Below, one piece after another: positions 42,441-50,606 of a stretch of DNA of 64,000 nucleotides; the first letter of the stretch is position 1, and each line of letters starts with the position of its first letter. The stretch comes from Candidatus Gastranaerophilales bacterium (lineage in GTDB: Bacteria; Cyanobacteriota; Vampirovibrionia; Gastranaerophilales; Gastranaerophilaceae), in the NCBI GenBank assembly GCA_944326915.1, contig CALVFT010000003.1:119782-183781 (forward strand), given 5' to 3'. The position numbers and the translations under genes are program-made. Under the pieces are notes generated by a model. It worked only from the letters and a program-made list of their open reading frames with translations, searched no databases and was not told the origin of the DNA.

Positions 42441-44405
42441 ATGAAACTTAAATATTTATTATCAGTAATTTTGACATTAATTATATCAACTTCAACATGT
42501 TTCGCGGATGAAGCATTAGAAAAGATATCAAATTTATCACCAGAAAACAACAAACCTACAACAACAGTAGTGCAGCCACCATGCAATTTGGACAACTCCC
42601 TTGAAAATAAAGCTATTCCCCCAGCTTTTAGACCATACCAACCTTCAAAAGGAGAGGTTGTATTCAGTTACACAAAAGCTTGGATTAACGCAATAGATCC
42701 GACAGCCTCATCAAACAAAACTGGCAGCTATCTTCCTGGCGCAAGAGGCATAAATCAACTTGTAATATACACTCCTTCGTATGGAATAAGAACAAATACA
42801 AATGAATTTGGAGCAGAAGCAGTTGTAGAAGGTAATACTGTAACAGAATTATCAGGAGCAGATTCTTTTATACCTCCAAATGGTGTCGTAATAAGTGGAC
42901 ACGGAAAAGCAAAAACTTGGATGAATCAAAGTATTAAAGTAGGTACTAAAATATTTATCGACCAAGAAGCTAATTTAGTATACACATACACAACATCAGC
43001 AAGTTACATATTTGAATCAGAAAAAAAGATAGCTGAAGCACAACAAATGATTGATTTCTATAAAGCAAGTGTTCCTGATTACAATTGGAGAGTTCCAAAC
43101 AGCTATATTGATGATGCAAAAAATTATCTAAAAAAAGCTCAAAAAAATCCTGATGAAGTACAAAAATATTCAAAACTTGCAATAGAAGCAGCTAATGATG
43201 CTCTAAAAAGTGTTGTTCCTTATAAAAGTAATGAACTAAAAGGAGTATGGATTAGACCAACAGAAAAAACTGAAGATGAGATTGAAAATACCATTAGCAG
43301 AATTAAAAAAGCTGGAATAAGTGACATATTTTTAGAATCTTATTTCCACGGCAAAACAATCTTCCCTTCAGAGACAATGCAAGCTTATGGATTTACAGTA
43401 CAAAATGAACAATTTGCAGGAATAGATCCACTTGCAATATGGATAAAAGAAGCTCACAAGCGCAATATGAAAGTTCATATATGGTTTGAAACATTCTATG
43501 CTGGGCCACAAAACCCTAAAGACAATCCACAAAGTATACTAGGAAGAAACCCTTCTTGGGGAAACAAAACAAAAAAAGATGCTGATGGCATAGATCCATC
43601 AAAATCAACTTCAGAGCACAATGGTTATTTTGTAGATCCAGCTAATCCGGAAGTACAAACGTTCATATATAAATTAGTTGATGAAATTATTACAAGATAC
43701 AAGCCTGACGGCATAAACCTTGATTACATCAGATATCCAAATACAGTAGCAGTAAATGATAACTCTAGTTGGGGATATACAGATGTAGCCAGATCCGAAT
43801 TCACTCAAATGTATGGAGTCGATCCTATCAATATAACTGTAACAGATCCACTATGGCCTGTTTGGTGCGGTTATAGAAGAAGTAAAGTAACAGATATGGT
43901 TCAAAAAATAGGAAAATTATGTCGTTCTAAACATACATATATAACTGCAGTAATTTTCCCTGACAGACAAGCTGCTTTAGATAAAAAACAACAAGATTGG
44001 AAAACTTGGAGTCTTAATAACTACATTGATGGATTCACGCCTCTGTTTTTAACTTGTGATTCTAAAATGGCTAATTCAATGATGCAAGATGTACTTAAAT
44101 CAAAATCAGCTAAAACAGATCTTTATGCAGGCTTGTTTGTTACATTCATGAACGGTTCAGAAGAAGATTTAATAAGACAAATTCATGAGGCAAGAAAACT
44201 TGACGCAAAAGGTGTTATAGTATTTGATTATGCTCACCTTTCTGACAAATATGTAAAAGCTCTTTCTACGAGTGTTTTTGCGCCGCATTACACAATCAAA
44301 ATAACACCACAAGATAAAAAACAAAATCAAACAACAAATCAAAATAAAACAAATCCTAATCAAGAAAAACAAAAAAAATTCTGGATATTTGGAAACAAAA
44401 AATAA
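42441..44405 (+). CDS. Exported glycosyl hydrolase-like 10 (GHL10/DUF187) protein
   Basis: About 654 residues from ATG 42441 (GGAG 6-7 nt upstream). A signal peptide (about 1-23) leads to an N-terminal domain at about 60-190 that is beta-rich and contains GVVISGHGKAKTW, resembling phosphodiester-glycosidase-type surface domains. A helical linker follows, then a TIM-barrel GHL10 domain from about residue 264: ELKGVWIRPT, GISDIFLESYFHGK, HKRNMKVHIWFETFY, and KPDGINLDYIRYPN with Asp/Tyr typical of the active site. The tail after about 620 is Asn/Gln/Lys-rich. It likely cleaves envelope or host glycans. It is the last gene of the operon, followed by a perfect terminator. Confidence 0.82.
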   Translation: MKLKYLLSVILTLIISTSTCFADEALEKISNLSPENNKPTTTVVQPPCNLDNSLENKAIPPAFRPYQPSKGEVVFSYTKAWINAIDPTASSNKTGSYLPGARGINQLVIYTPSYGIRTNTNEFGAEAVVEGNTVTELSGADSFIPPNGVVISGHGKAKTWMNQSIKVGTKIFIDQEANLVYTYTTSASYIFESEKKIAEAQQMIDFYKASVPDYNWRVPNSYIDDAKNYLKKAQKNPDEVQKYSKLAIEAANDALKSVVPYKSNELKGVWIRPTEKTEDEIENTISRIKKAGISDIFLESYFHGKTIFPSETMQAYGFTVQNEQFAGIDPLAIWIKEAHKRNMKVHIWFETFYAGPQNPKDNPQSILGRNPSWGNKTKKDADGIDPSKSTSEHNGYFVDPANPEVQTFIYKLVDEIITRYKPDGINLDYIRYPNTVAVNDNSSWGYTDVARSEFTQMYGVDPINITVTDPLWPVWCGYRRSKVTDMVQKIGKLCRSKHTYITAVIFPDRQAALDKKQQDWKTWSLNNYIDGFTPLFLTCDSKMANSMMQDVLKSKSAKTDLYAGLFVTFMNGSEEDLIRQIHEARKLDAKGVIVFDYAHLSDKYVKALSTSVFAPHYTIKITPQDKKQNQTTNQNKTNPNQEKQKKFWIFGNKK

Positions 44406-44410
44406 AGTAA

Positions 44411-44442
44411 AAAAAGAGATTGCTAAAGCAATCTCTTTTTTT
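44411..44442 (+). terminator. Terminator after the GHL10 gene
   Basis: A 14-bp perfect stem (44411-44424 with 44427-44440) and T-run, 17 bp before the comEC ATG. Confidence 0.88.
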
Positions 44443-44458
44443 ATAGTATGATAAACCT

Positions 44459-46897
44459 ATGATAAGAAAAGCACTACTGGAAGTATTACAAAGAAAAAAT
44501 TCTTTAATGTTTATAACTTCACTAGTATTTATGCTTGGCATCATTGCATTCTTTAATAACAGTGCAATTATATTAGCAACAATTTTAACAATCTTATCGA
44601 TTATTCTCATCATTAAAAATATTATTTCTATAAAATATATAATCTTTTGGCTATTGATATTTTATTTTGGATTCTTTTTATCTGTACTAAAAATCCATTC
44701 TAGCGATGAACTTGTCAAATATGCACCTTCAAGCAGTAAAATTGTTGGGCAAATCATATCGATACCAAACAGTAATATAAAAAATAAAACAAAATTTTTT
44801 GTAAAAGTTTCAGAAATTAATGGAGAAAGAATACAAGCTAAAACTTTAGTAACAGCAGAAAGTGATACTAATGATTTCAATAAATTAGTAATTGGAAATA
44901 CTTATGAATTCAACGGACAATTAAGAACACCATTCAAAGCAGGAAATCCTTCGCAATTTGATTATGGTAAATACCTAAGAAATTTTGATACATTTACTGT
45001 CTACTATGTAAATGAAGATAATATAAATCAACTTAATTCCCAGACAAGTCCAAAATGGAAATTTATCCAAAATCTAAATACAATTAGAACAAAAATCATT
45101 TCAACACATGCTCAAACTCTAAAAAGTCCATACCTAGAACTTCTTGGAGGTATTGTATTTGGAGATGATGCAATTGCACCACCTGATTACATAAAAACAT
45201 CTTTCGTAAACTCAGGGCTTTTACATATTTTAGCCGCATCAGGAATGAATGTTGCATTCATATATGGTTTCTGGTTCTTTTTTGTAAGAAGACTAAAAGT
45301 TCCATACAAATTATCAGTAATTTCAGGAATCTTACTAATAGTTTTATATACATTCATGACAGGACTTGGTCCTTCAGTGATAAGAGCAGCACTTATGCTC
45401 ATAATTATCCTAATTGGAAAACTTATAGACAGAGATACACATAGCATATCACTACTGTCTTTTGTTGCAATGATAATGCTCATTTATAACCCTGCATATA
45501 TTAATGATGTCGGATTTCAACTATCATTTCTCGTAACCTTTGGGATTTTAGCCACAGGAAATGTTTTATTTGAAAAACTCAAAGGAATAAAAGTACCTGA
45601 ATGGATTAGTGGTTCTGTATTACTACCAGTTGTGGCTCAAATTTGGGTTGCACCTATTCAGATGTTTTACTTCAATACATTTTCAACTTATTCAATTTTT
45701 GCAAATATTTTGAGTGTTCCATTCATAAGTGTTGTAAGTTTTGGTGGATTTGTAAGCTCTATTTTTGCAACTTTCAGCCCATACACAAAATTTATATGCA
45801 TACCAATTGATTTTATCTTAAACTTTCTTCTTAAAGGTATTGTATTTATTTCTACATCATTTGCTAATTTCCCGAACTCTCTTATTGAGACAACTCATCC
45901 AAGTGTTTTACAAATATCAATATACTATTCAATAGTAATACTTCTTACAATAATTATAAAAAATCACCAAGAAAAACAAATAATAAAAAAACTAGGTATT
46001 ACATCTCTAATTCTAATACTTGGCTTACTAATCACAATTATTAAAATACCAAACCATAAACTTGAATTAATAACATTTGACGTACAAAATGCAGATTGTT
46101 TCCTAATTAAAAGTCCAGATGAAAAATATTTCATAATCGATACCGGACGTTCGCCATATAAAACCGGCAAATCACAAGCTAGTTCGACAATAATAAAATA
46201 TCTAAAAGACAGAGGTATAAAAAATATAGAAGGTTTAATCATAACTCACTTTGATACCGACCATGCAGGTGGAGCATACGATATAATTAAAAATCTCAAT
46301 GTAAAAGAAGTATATCTTAACTCTTCTACAGACCAATCCCCCACCGCTCAACTAGTTTATAAAGCCCTACAAGAACATAAAAAACAACCTCAAATAATTA
46401 ACTCTAACCAAAACATATACAAAGAAGAGAACAGTTTTAATATAAAAGTTTTTTATGCAAACATACCATATACTTCTAAAAATAAAAAAGATATTCAATC
46501 TATTGAAAATGAAAATTCAATTATTAGCCTAATTCAATATAAAAATTTTGACATACTTTTTATGGGAGATGCCGGAATTAAAGCTTATCAAAAAATAGAA
46601 AAACAAATTCCAACAAACATAGAAGTCCTAAAAGTAGGACACCATGGAGGGAAAAATACAGTAAATCAATCGATGTTAAATAAGATAAATAATCAAGTTT
46701 CAATTATTTCAACAGGTAAAAATAATTTTGGCCATCCTAACAATGGGACATTAAATGAACTAAGAAATACCGAAATATACAGAACTGATTATGATAACTC
46801 GATAAAGCTCACATCAGACGGAATCTCATACGACATATCAGTCTTTGATAAAACAAACAAGCAATATATATTATCTAAAAAATACACATCAAAATAA
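44459..46897 (+). CDS. comEC: DNA internalisation competence protein ComEC/Rec2
   Basis: An 812-residue DNA-uptake channel protein. It has N-terminal hydrophobic helices, an OB-fold-like exported region at about 90-190 (VGQIISIPNS, GQLRTPFKAGNPSQFDYGKYL split), the ComEC core with HILAASGMNVAFIYGFW (about 255-271) and NDVGFQLSFLVTFGILA (about 349-365), and more helices. The C-terminal metallo-beta-lactamase domain from about 535 has THFDTDHAGGAYD (HxDxDHxGG), GHHGG and STGKNNFGHP. All three domains are present. There is no Shine-Dalgarno; TATGAT ends 6 nt before the ATG, suggesting a leaderless message. With the prepilins at 12 and 20 kb it implies natural transformation capacity. Confidence 0.94.
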   Translation: MIRKALLEVLQRKNSLMFITSLVFMLGIIAFFNNSAIILATILTILSIILIIKNIISIKYIIFWLLIFYFGFFLSVLKIHSSDELVKYAPSSSKIVGQIISIPNSNIKNKTKFFVKVSEINGERIQAKTLVTAESDTNDFNKLVIGNTYEFNGQLRTPFKAGNPSQFDYGKYLRNFDTFTVYYVNEDNINQLNSQTSPKWKFIQNLNTIRTKIISTHAQTLKSPYLELLGGIVFGDDAIAPPDYIKTSFVNSGLLHILAASGMNVAFIYGFWFFFVRRLKVPYKLSVISGILLIVLYTFMTGLGPSVIRAALMLIIILIGKLIDRDTHSISLLSFVAMIMLIYNPAYINDVGFQLSFLVTFGILATGNVLFEKLKGIKVPEWISGSVLLPVVAQIWVAPIQMFYFNTFSTYSIFANILSVPFISVVSFGGFVSSIFATFSPYTKFICIPIDFILNFLLKGIVFISTSFANFPNSLIETTHPSVLQISIYYSIVILLTIIIKNHQEKQIIKKLGITSLILILGLLITIIKIPNHKLELITFDVQNADCFLIKSPDEKYFIIDTGRSPYKTGKSQASSTIIKYLKDRGIKNIEGLIITHFDTDHAGGAYDIIKNLNVKEVYLNSSTDQSPTAQLVYKALQEHKKQPQIINSNQNIYKEENSFNIKVFYANIPYTSKNKKDIQSIENENSIISLIQYKNFDILFMGDAGIKAYQKIEKQIPTNIEVLKVGHHGGKNTVNQSMLNKINNQVSIISTGKNNFGHPNNGTLNELRNTEIYRTDYDNSIKLTSDGISYDISVFDKTNKQYILSKKYTSK

Positions 46898-46898
46898 A

Positions 46899-47672
46899 TT
46901 AAATTGCAGCAGTTTTTTCTGACAATGTTGTTTCTATTTCATCAATTATAAGTTTAGCTGCACCAATTCTATCTTCAGCAGTCGTAATTGGTCTGCCTAC
47001 AACCATAAAATCAGCTCCTGCTAAAATAGCATCTTTTGGAGTATCAACTCTCACTTGGTCATTAACCGAAGCCCAAGTAGGTCTTGTTGCAGGACATAAA
47101 ATAATAAAATCGTCAGCTCCATCTTCATCTTTGAAAGCTTGTCTAATTCTTTTAGCTTCATCAGCACTAGCAACAACTCCGTCAAGCCCTGACTCTTTTG
47201 CAACTCTTGCAAGTTGTAATGCATAATCTTCAATATTTTTTTCTACACACAATTCAGTTGTTAAAGTTCTTTGTCCAAAACTTGATAGCAAAGTAACTCC
47301 AAGTATAGTAGGAGGATTTACTCCCATAGATTTTGCAGCGGCTTTTGATGCTCTCACCACTGCAGAAGTCATTTTTGACCCTCCTTGAATATGGACATTA
47401 AAAAAATCGATATTATTTTTTACAAGACTAATACAAGCTTTTTGTACAGTATGAGGAATATCATGAAATTTGCAATCATAATAACATTTAGCACCTAATT
47501 CCTCTAATAATCTAAAAGCTTCAAAGCCATAATTAACAATCAAAGGAAGACCTATTTTAAAATACCCGACATAATCTTTCAACTCATTCACCAATTCACG
47601 AGCCTCTTTAAGATTATCGGTATCCAGTGCTAAAATTATCCTATCTTTTGCTTCTTTTGGTCTATCTATCAT
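46899..47672 (-). CDS. pyrF: Orotidine-5'-phosphate decarboxylase
   Basis: PyrF makes UMP from OMP in pyrimidine synthesis. The 257-residue barrel has IILALDTDNL (about 12-21), the GYFKIGLPLI lysine segment, and the catalytic tetrad motif YDCKFHDIPHTV (D-x-K-x-x-D, about 64-75), plus VVGRPITTAED near the end for phosphate binding. It is convergent with comEC, with stops 1 bp apart. AGGT lies close upstream of the ATG, and a promoter-like TTGATT with TAGACT at 17-bp spacing is present in the gap to rmuC. Confidence 0.95.
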   Translation of the reverse strand: MIDRPKEAKDRIILALDTDNLKEARELVNELKDYVGYFKIGLPLIVNYGFEAFRLLEELGAKCYYDCKFHDIPHTVQKACISLVKNNIDFFNVHIQGGSKMTSAVVRASKAAAKSMGVNPPTILGVTLLSSFGQRTLTTELCVEKNIEDYALQLARVAKESGLDGVVASADEAKRIRQAFKDEDGADDFIILCPATRPTWASVNDQVRVDTPKDAILAGADFMVVGRPITTAEDRIGAAKLIIDEIETTLSEKTAAI

Positions 47673-47725
47673 AATACCTGCCTAGTCTATCACTGTATAA
47701 AAATAAAATCAATACTATAAATTAA

Positions 47726-48805
47726 CTATTCGTAATCCTTCAAATCTTCTGGTAACTCGGGTAATTGTTTTGACATTACACCTCCGAGTTTTTCGATTTT
47801 CTTAATCTGATTTATTATATTACCAGAACCGTTCAACTTTTTCAAAGTTGTATCTAAATTAGTCCTTATTTTTAACAAATCTGCTAGCAAAGCAGCAAAT
47901 TTATCTAGCATTGCAGAACACAAACGTGATATTTCTATCGCATTTTTATTCTGTCTATCTACCACATGGAAAGAATTAATTATTTTCAAAGCAGCTAACA
48001 AAGTAGATGGAGACACTGGCATAACTTTATTTTTCCATGCATAATCCCATAAAGAAGAGTTATCGCAAAACATCAAAGAATAACAACTTTCTATTGGAAT
48101 AAACATCAAAACATAATCAGGAGAACTATCTTCTATAGAATAATCTCTCTTTGCTAATCCGTTAATATGAGCTTTTGTAGAATCAATAAAACTTTTCAAA
48201 TGGATATCTTTTTCATTTTCATCCTGAGAATTAACATACCCATCCCAAGCTGCAAAAGAAGTTTTGCTATCAATAAAAATACATCTGTTATCAGGTAAAA
48301 ATACAGTAGCATCAGGTCGACCTTCTGCAGTTCCCATCTGAATTTTATATTCTTCATCTTTTCTTAACCCAGAAGCTTCTAGAACTCTCTCTAAAACAAT
48401 CTCGCCCCATCTGCCTGCAGACCTGTTATCTGATTTCATAACATTAACTAAAGAATTTGCATCATGTGAAATCTTATTACCGGTTTCCAGAAAACTTTTA
48501 ATATTCATATCAAATTTTGTAAAATTTTCTGTTTCCATCTTGAAATTTGCATCAGCACGCTTTTCAAAATCCTCTATTCTTTCCTTAAAACGTTTGAAAA
48601 ATTCATCTAATTTTTCAACATTTTGATTTGACAATTCTTGAGAATTTTCCTTAAACAGTTTATTTGCAGTATTTTCAAAATACATTTTCATCTGCTCTAA
48701 ATTCTGATCCTGAACAGATTTACTATTTTTATTCACAAAGTGAAATATCAAAAATACGCACAAAGCACCGACAATAAAACCAACTAAAAATATTAAAATA
48801 TCCAT
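47726..48805 (-). CDS. rmuC: DNA recombination protein RmuC
   Basis: A 359-residue RmuC-family protein: an N-terminal transmembrane helix (about 4-24), a coiled coil at about 25-120, then a nuclease-like core with SAGRWGEIVLERVLEASGL (about 129-147), RPDATVFLPDNRCIFIDSKTSF (split at about 165-187, PD-(D/E)xK-like Asp and Lys) and PSTLLAALKIIN. RmuC limits DNA inversions in E. coli and is a predicted nuclease. The length is shorter than E. coli RmuC but common elsewhere. GAGGG lies directly upstream of the ATG. Confidence 0.92.
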   Translation of the reverse strand: MDILIFLVGFIVGALCVFLIFHFVNKNSKSVQDQNLEQMKMYFENTANKLFKENSQELSNQNVEKLDEFFKRFKERIEDFEKRADANFKMETENFTKFDMNIKSFLETGNKISHDANSLVNVMKSDNRSAGRWGEIVLERVLEASGLRKDEEYKIQMGTAEGRPDATVFLPDNRCIFIDSKTSFAAWDGYVNSQDENEKDIHLKSFIDSTKAHINGLAKRDYSIEDSSPDYVLMFIPIESCYSLMFCDNSSLWDYAWKNKVMPVSPSTLLAALKIINSFHVVDRQNKNAIEISRLCSAMLDKFAALLADLLKIRTNLDTTLKKLNGSGNIINQIKKIEKLGGVMSKQLPELPEDLKDYE

Positions 48806-48888
48806 ATTCCCTCACTTATATTTCCTAAATAATACCATAAGCGAATTAGTACAAAAAGACGAATTTAATAAAATTTATCAAAAAATAT

Positions 48889-49051
48889 CAACCATGCGGT
48901 TACATAACCTAAAAGCATGATTTAGAGCATGGTTGACCCGTTTTCTAAATCCATAGATTTAGAACAATTTCTCAAACCGAACTATTTTAATATCAATCGC
49001 TACATGGATGAAAGCACCCCTCTAAAAGTTGTAGTATGTATAGTGTAGAGG
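48889..49051 (+). promoter_or_regulatory. Multi-hairpin leader upstream of the response regulator
   Basis: Four stems stand out. CAACCATGC (48889-48897) pairs with GCATGGTTG (48927-48935), enclosing a small GGTTA/TAACC stem. TTCTAAATC (48943-48951) pairs perfectly with GATTTAGAA (48956-48964) over a CATA loop. CCTCTA (49019-49024) pairs with TAGAGG (49046-49051). There is no T-run. It is probably an untranslated leader RNA or protein-binding operator of the gene at 49085, and does not match a riboswitch I know. Confidence 0.45.
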
Positions 49052-49084
49052 AAAGCAAAATTAATAAACATAGGGAGATAAAAA

Positions 49085-49783
49085 ATGAGAGAGTTTAAAA
49101 GAAAAGCAAGAGTAATACTTATAGATGATAATGCAGATCATTTAAGAGGAGTAAAAGAGTTAATTACTCTTGAAAGTAGTTTTGATGTAGTAGGTGCAAC
49201 TACAAGTGCAAACTTAGGAATTAATCTCATTAAAAAACATCGTCCTGAAATCGTTCTAATGGATATCAATATGCCAGAAAAAGATGGATTACAAGCGATT
49301 CAAGAGATCGAAAAATTAAACTTTGGAGTAAAAGTTATAGCACTTAGCGGCTATGATGATGCAGACCTAATCTTTAGAGCTATGAAATTAGGTGCAAAAG
49401 GTTATGTTTTAAAAACAATGGCTTCAGCTCAATTAATTTATGCTATGGACGAAGTTGCATCTGGTAAAATTTATCTTCCTTCTGCACTTACTTCAAGATT
49501 TTTCGAATATTTTCAAAACTCTTTCAAAAACGAAGCAGAAACATCTTCAGAAGAAAATCTTCTTTCATATCTAACATCTAGAGAAGAAGAAGTACTTGAT
49601 TTACTAACACAAGGTAATAACTACAAGGGTATTGCAAACAAATTATTTATATCAGAAACTACAGTTAAGACACACGTAAATAATATATTCCAAAAACTAC
49701 AGGTAAATGATAGAACTCAAGCAGTTCTATACGCCCTAAATAATGGATTTGCAAACAAAAGAAGAGCAAAATTAGCGATCTAA
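49085..49783 (+). CDS. NarL/LuxR-family response regulator
   Basis: A 232-residue two-component regulator. The receiver domain (about 8-125) has the acidic pocket D14-D15, phospho-acceptor D60 (VLMDINMPEKDG), S88 (ALSG) and K110 (GYVLK). The C-terminal LuxR-type helix-turn-helix at about 162-222 shows TSREEEVLDLLTQGNNYKGIA (split) and SETTVKTHVNNIFQKLQV. Phosphorylation would control DNA binding. GGGAG precedes the ATG. The adjacent soluble histidine kinase at 49867 is the likely partner, cotranscribed with a hairpin between them. Target genes are unknown. Confidence 0.92.
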   Translation: MREFKRKARVILIDDNADHLRGVKELITLESSFDVVGATTSANLGINLIKKHRPEIVLMDINMPEKDGLQAIQEIEKLNFGVKVIALSGYDDADLIFRAMKLGAKGYVLKTMASAQLIYAMDEVASGKIYLPSALTSRFFEYFQNSFKNEAETSSEENLLSYLTSREEEVLDLLTQGNNYKGIANKLFISETTVKTHVNNIFQKLQVNDRTQAVLYALNNGFANKRRAKLAI

Positions 49784-49815
49784 TTTATTACAAATAAAGC
49801 TTACATACTAATTTG

Positions 49816-49849
49816 GAAGGCTCGGTTTTGGATTCAAAGTCGGGCCTTC
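49816..49849 (+). promoter_or_regulatory. Intercistronic hairpin between regulator and kinase
   Basis: GAAGGCTCG (49816-49824) pairs with CGGGCCTTC (49841-49849), 9 bp with one T-G, around a 16-nt loop. There is no T-run, so it is not an ordinary terminator. It may set relative expression or stability of the two cistrons, or hide alternative in-frame TTG starts. Confidence 0.45.
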
Positions 49850-49866
49850 ATTGTGGACGAGGGACA

Positions 49867-50526
49867 ATGGAGCAAGAAATAATTCAACAACAAGCAAGAT
49901 GTATAGCGCATGAAATAAGGAACCATCTTTCAATATGCGAGCTATACTCTGAAATAATCAAAAAGAAATTAAGTACAGACAACTATACAAATCCTTCTGT
50001 AGATAACGCAATTTCAAATATAAAAAAAGCTATAAAACTCATGAATAACTCCTTGCTGGATTTAAAAACTCTAAACAATATCAAACAAACTGAAATTGAT
50101 CTAGGAGATATAATCAAAGAAGCTATTGAGTTATCAAAAGTATATATTAACGATAAAAAAATTGATATTATCGACAACATAAATACCACCGCAATTGTAT
50201 ATATTGATGAAAATAAATTTCTTGCCTGTCTTATAAACATCATAAAAAACGCAATAGAAGCAATCCCAGACAAAGGTTGGATAAACATAAGCCTTATACT
50301 AAATCAAGAAAAAGCCACCATAAAAATTATAAATAATGGAACTCAAATATCAAAATCAAAACAAAAAGAAATATTTTCAGAAGGATTTACAACAAAAAAA
50401 ACAGGCAGCGGTCTAGGCCTCTACATTTGTCAAAGAGATTTAGCCTCTCAAAATTGTGAACTAAAACTAACAAAATCCACATCTAAAGAAACTGAATTTG
50501 ATATCATACTTCCTATTGTTAAATAA
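49867..50526 (+). CDS. Soluble histidine kinase (HisKA-HATPase core only)
   Basis: ATG 49867 follows GAGGG closely and gives 219 residues; the longer TTG-initiated version would translate the hairpin at 49816-49849. The protein is nearly only the kinase core. The H-box is CIAHEIRNHL with H15, the N-box LINIIKNAIEA with N128, the G1 region IINNGTQI (Asn where Asp is usual, as in several HK subgroups), and the GSGLGLY ATP-lid (180-186). There is no sensor domain, no transmembrane helix and no signal peptide. The input must therefore come from a partner protein or from direct cytoplasmic binding. It pairs with the regulator at 49085. Confidence 0.85.
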   Translation: MEQEIIQQQARCIAHEIRNHLSICELYSEIIKKKLSTDNYTNPSVDNAISNIKKAIKLMNNSLLDLKTLNNIKQTEIDLGDIIKEAIELSKVYINDKKIDIIDNINTTAIVYIDENKFLACLINIIKNAIEAIPDKGWINISLILNQEKATIKIINNGTQISKSKQKEIFSEGFTTKKTGSGLGLYICQRDLASQNCELKLTKSTSKETEFDIILPIVK

Positions 50527-50606
50527 TATTTACATTTATAAAAAAATCCGCAAATAATTATTTCCACGATATTTATATAATATATAAGGGAAAAATTGGA
50601 AGAAAA

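Noticed and set aside
42970..43182. A minus-strand frame inside the GHL10 gene
   Set aside because: It is antisense to a clearly conserved domain and rich in Leu/Phe/His as expected for a complement of an Asn/Lys/Glu-rich coding strand.
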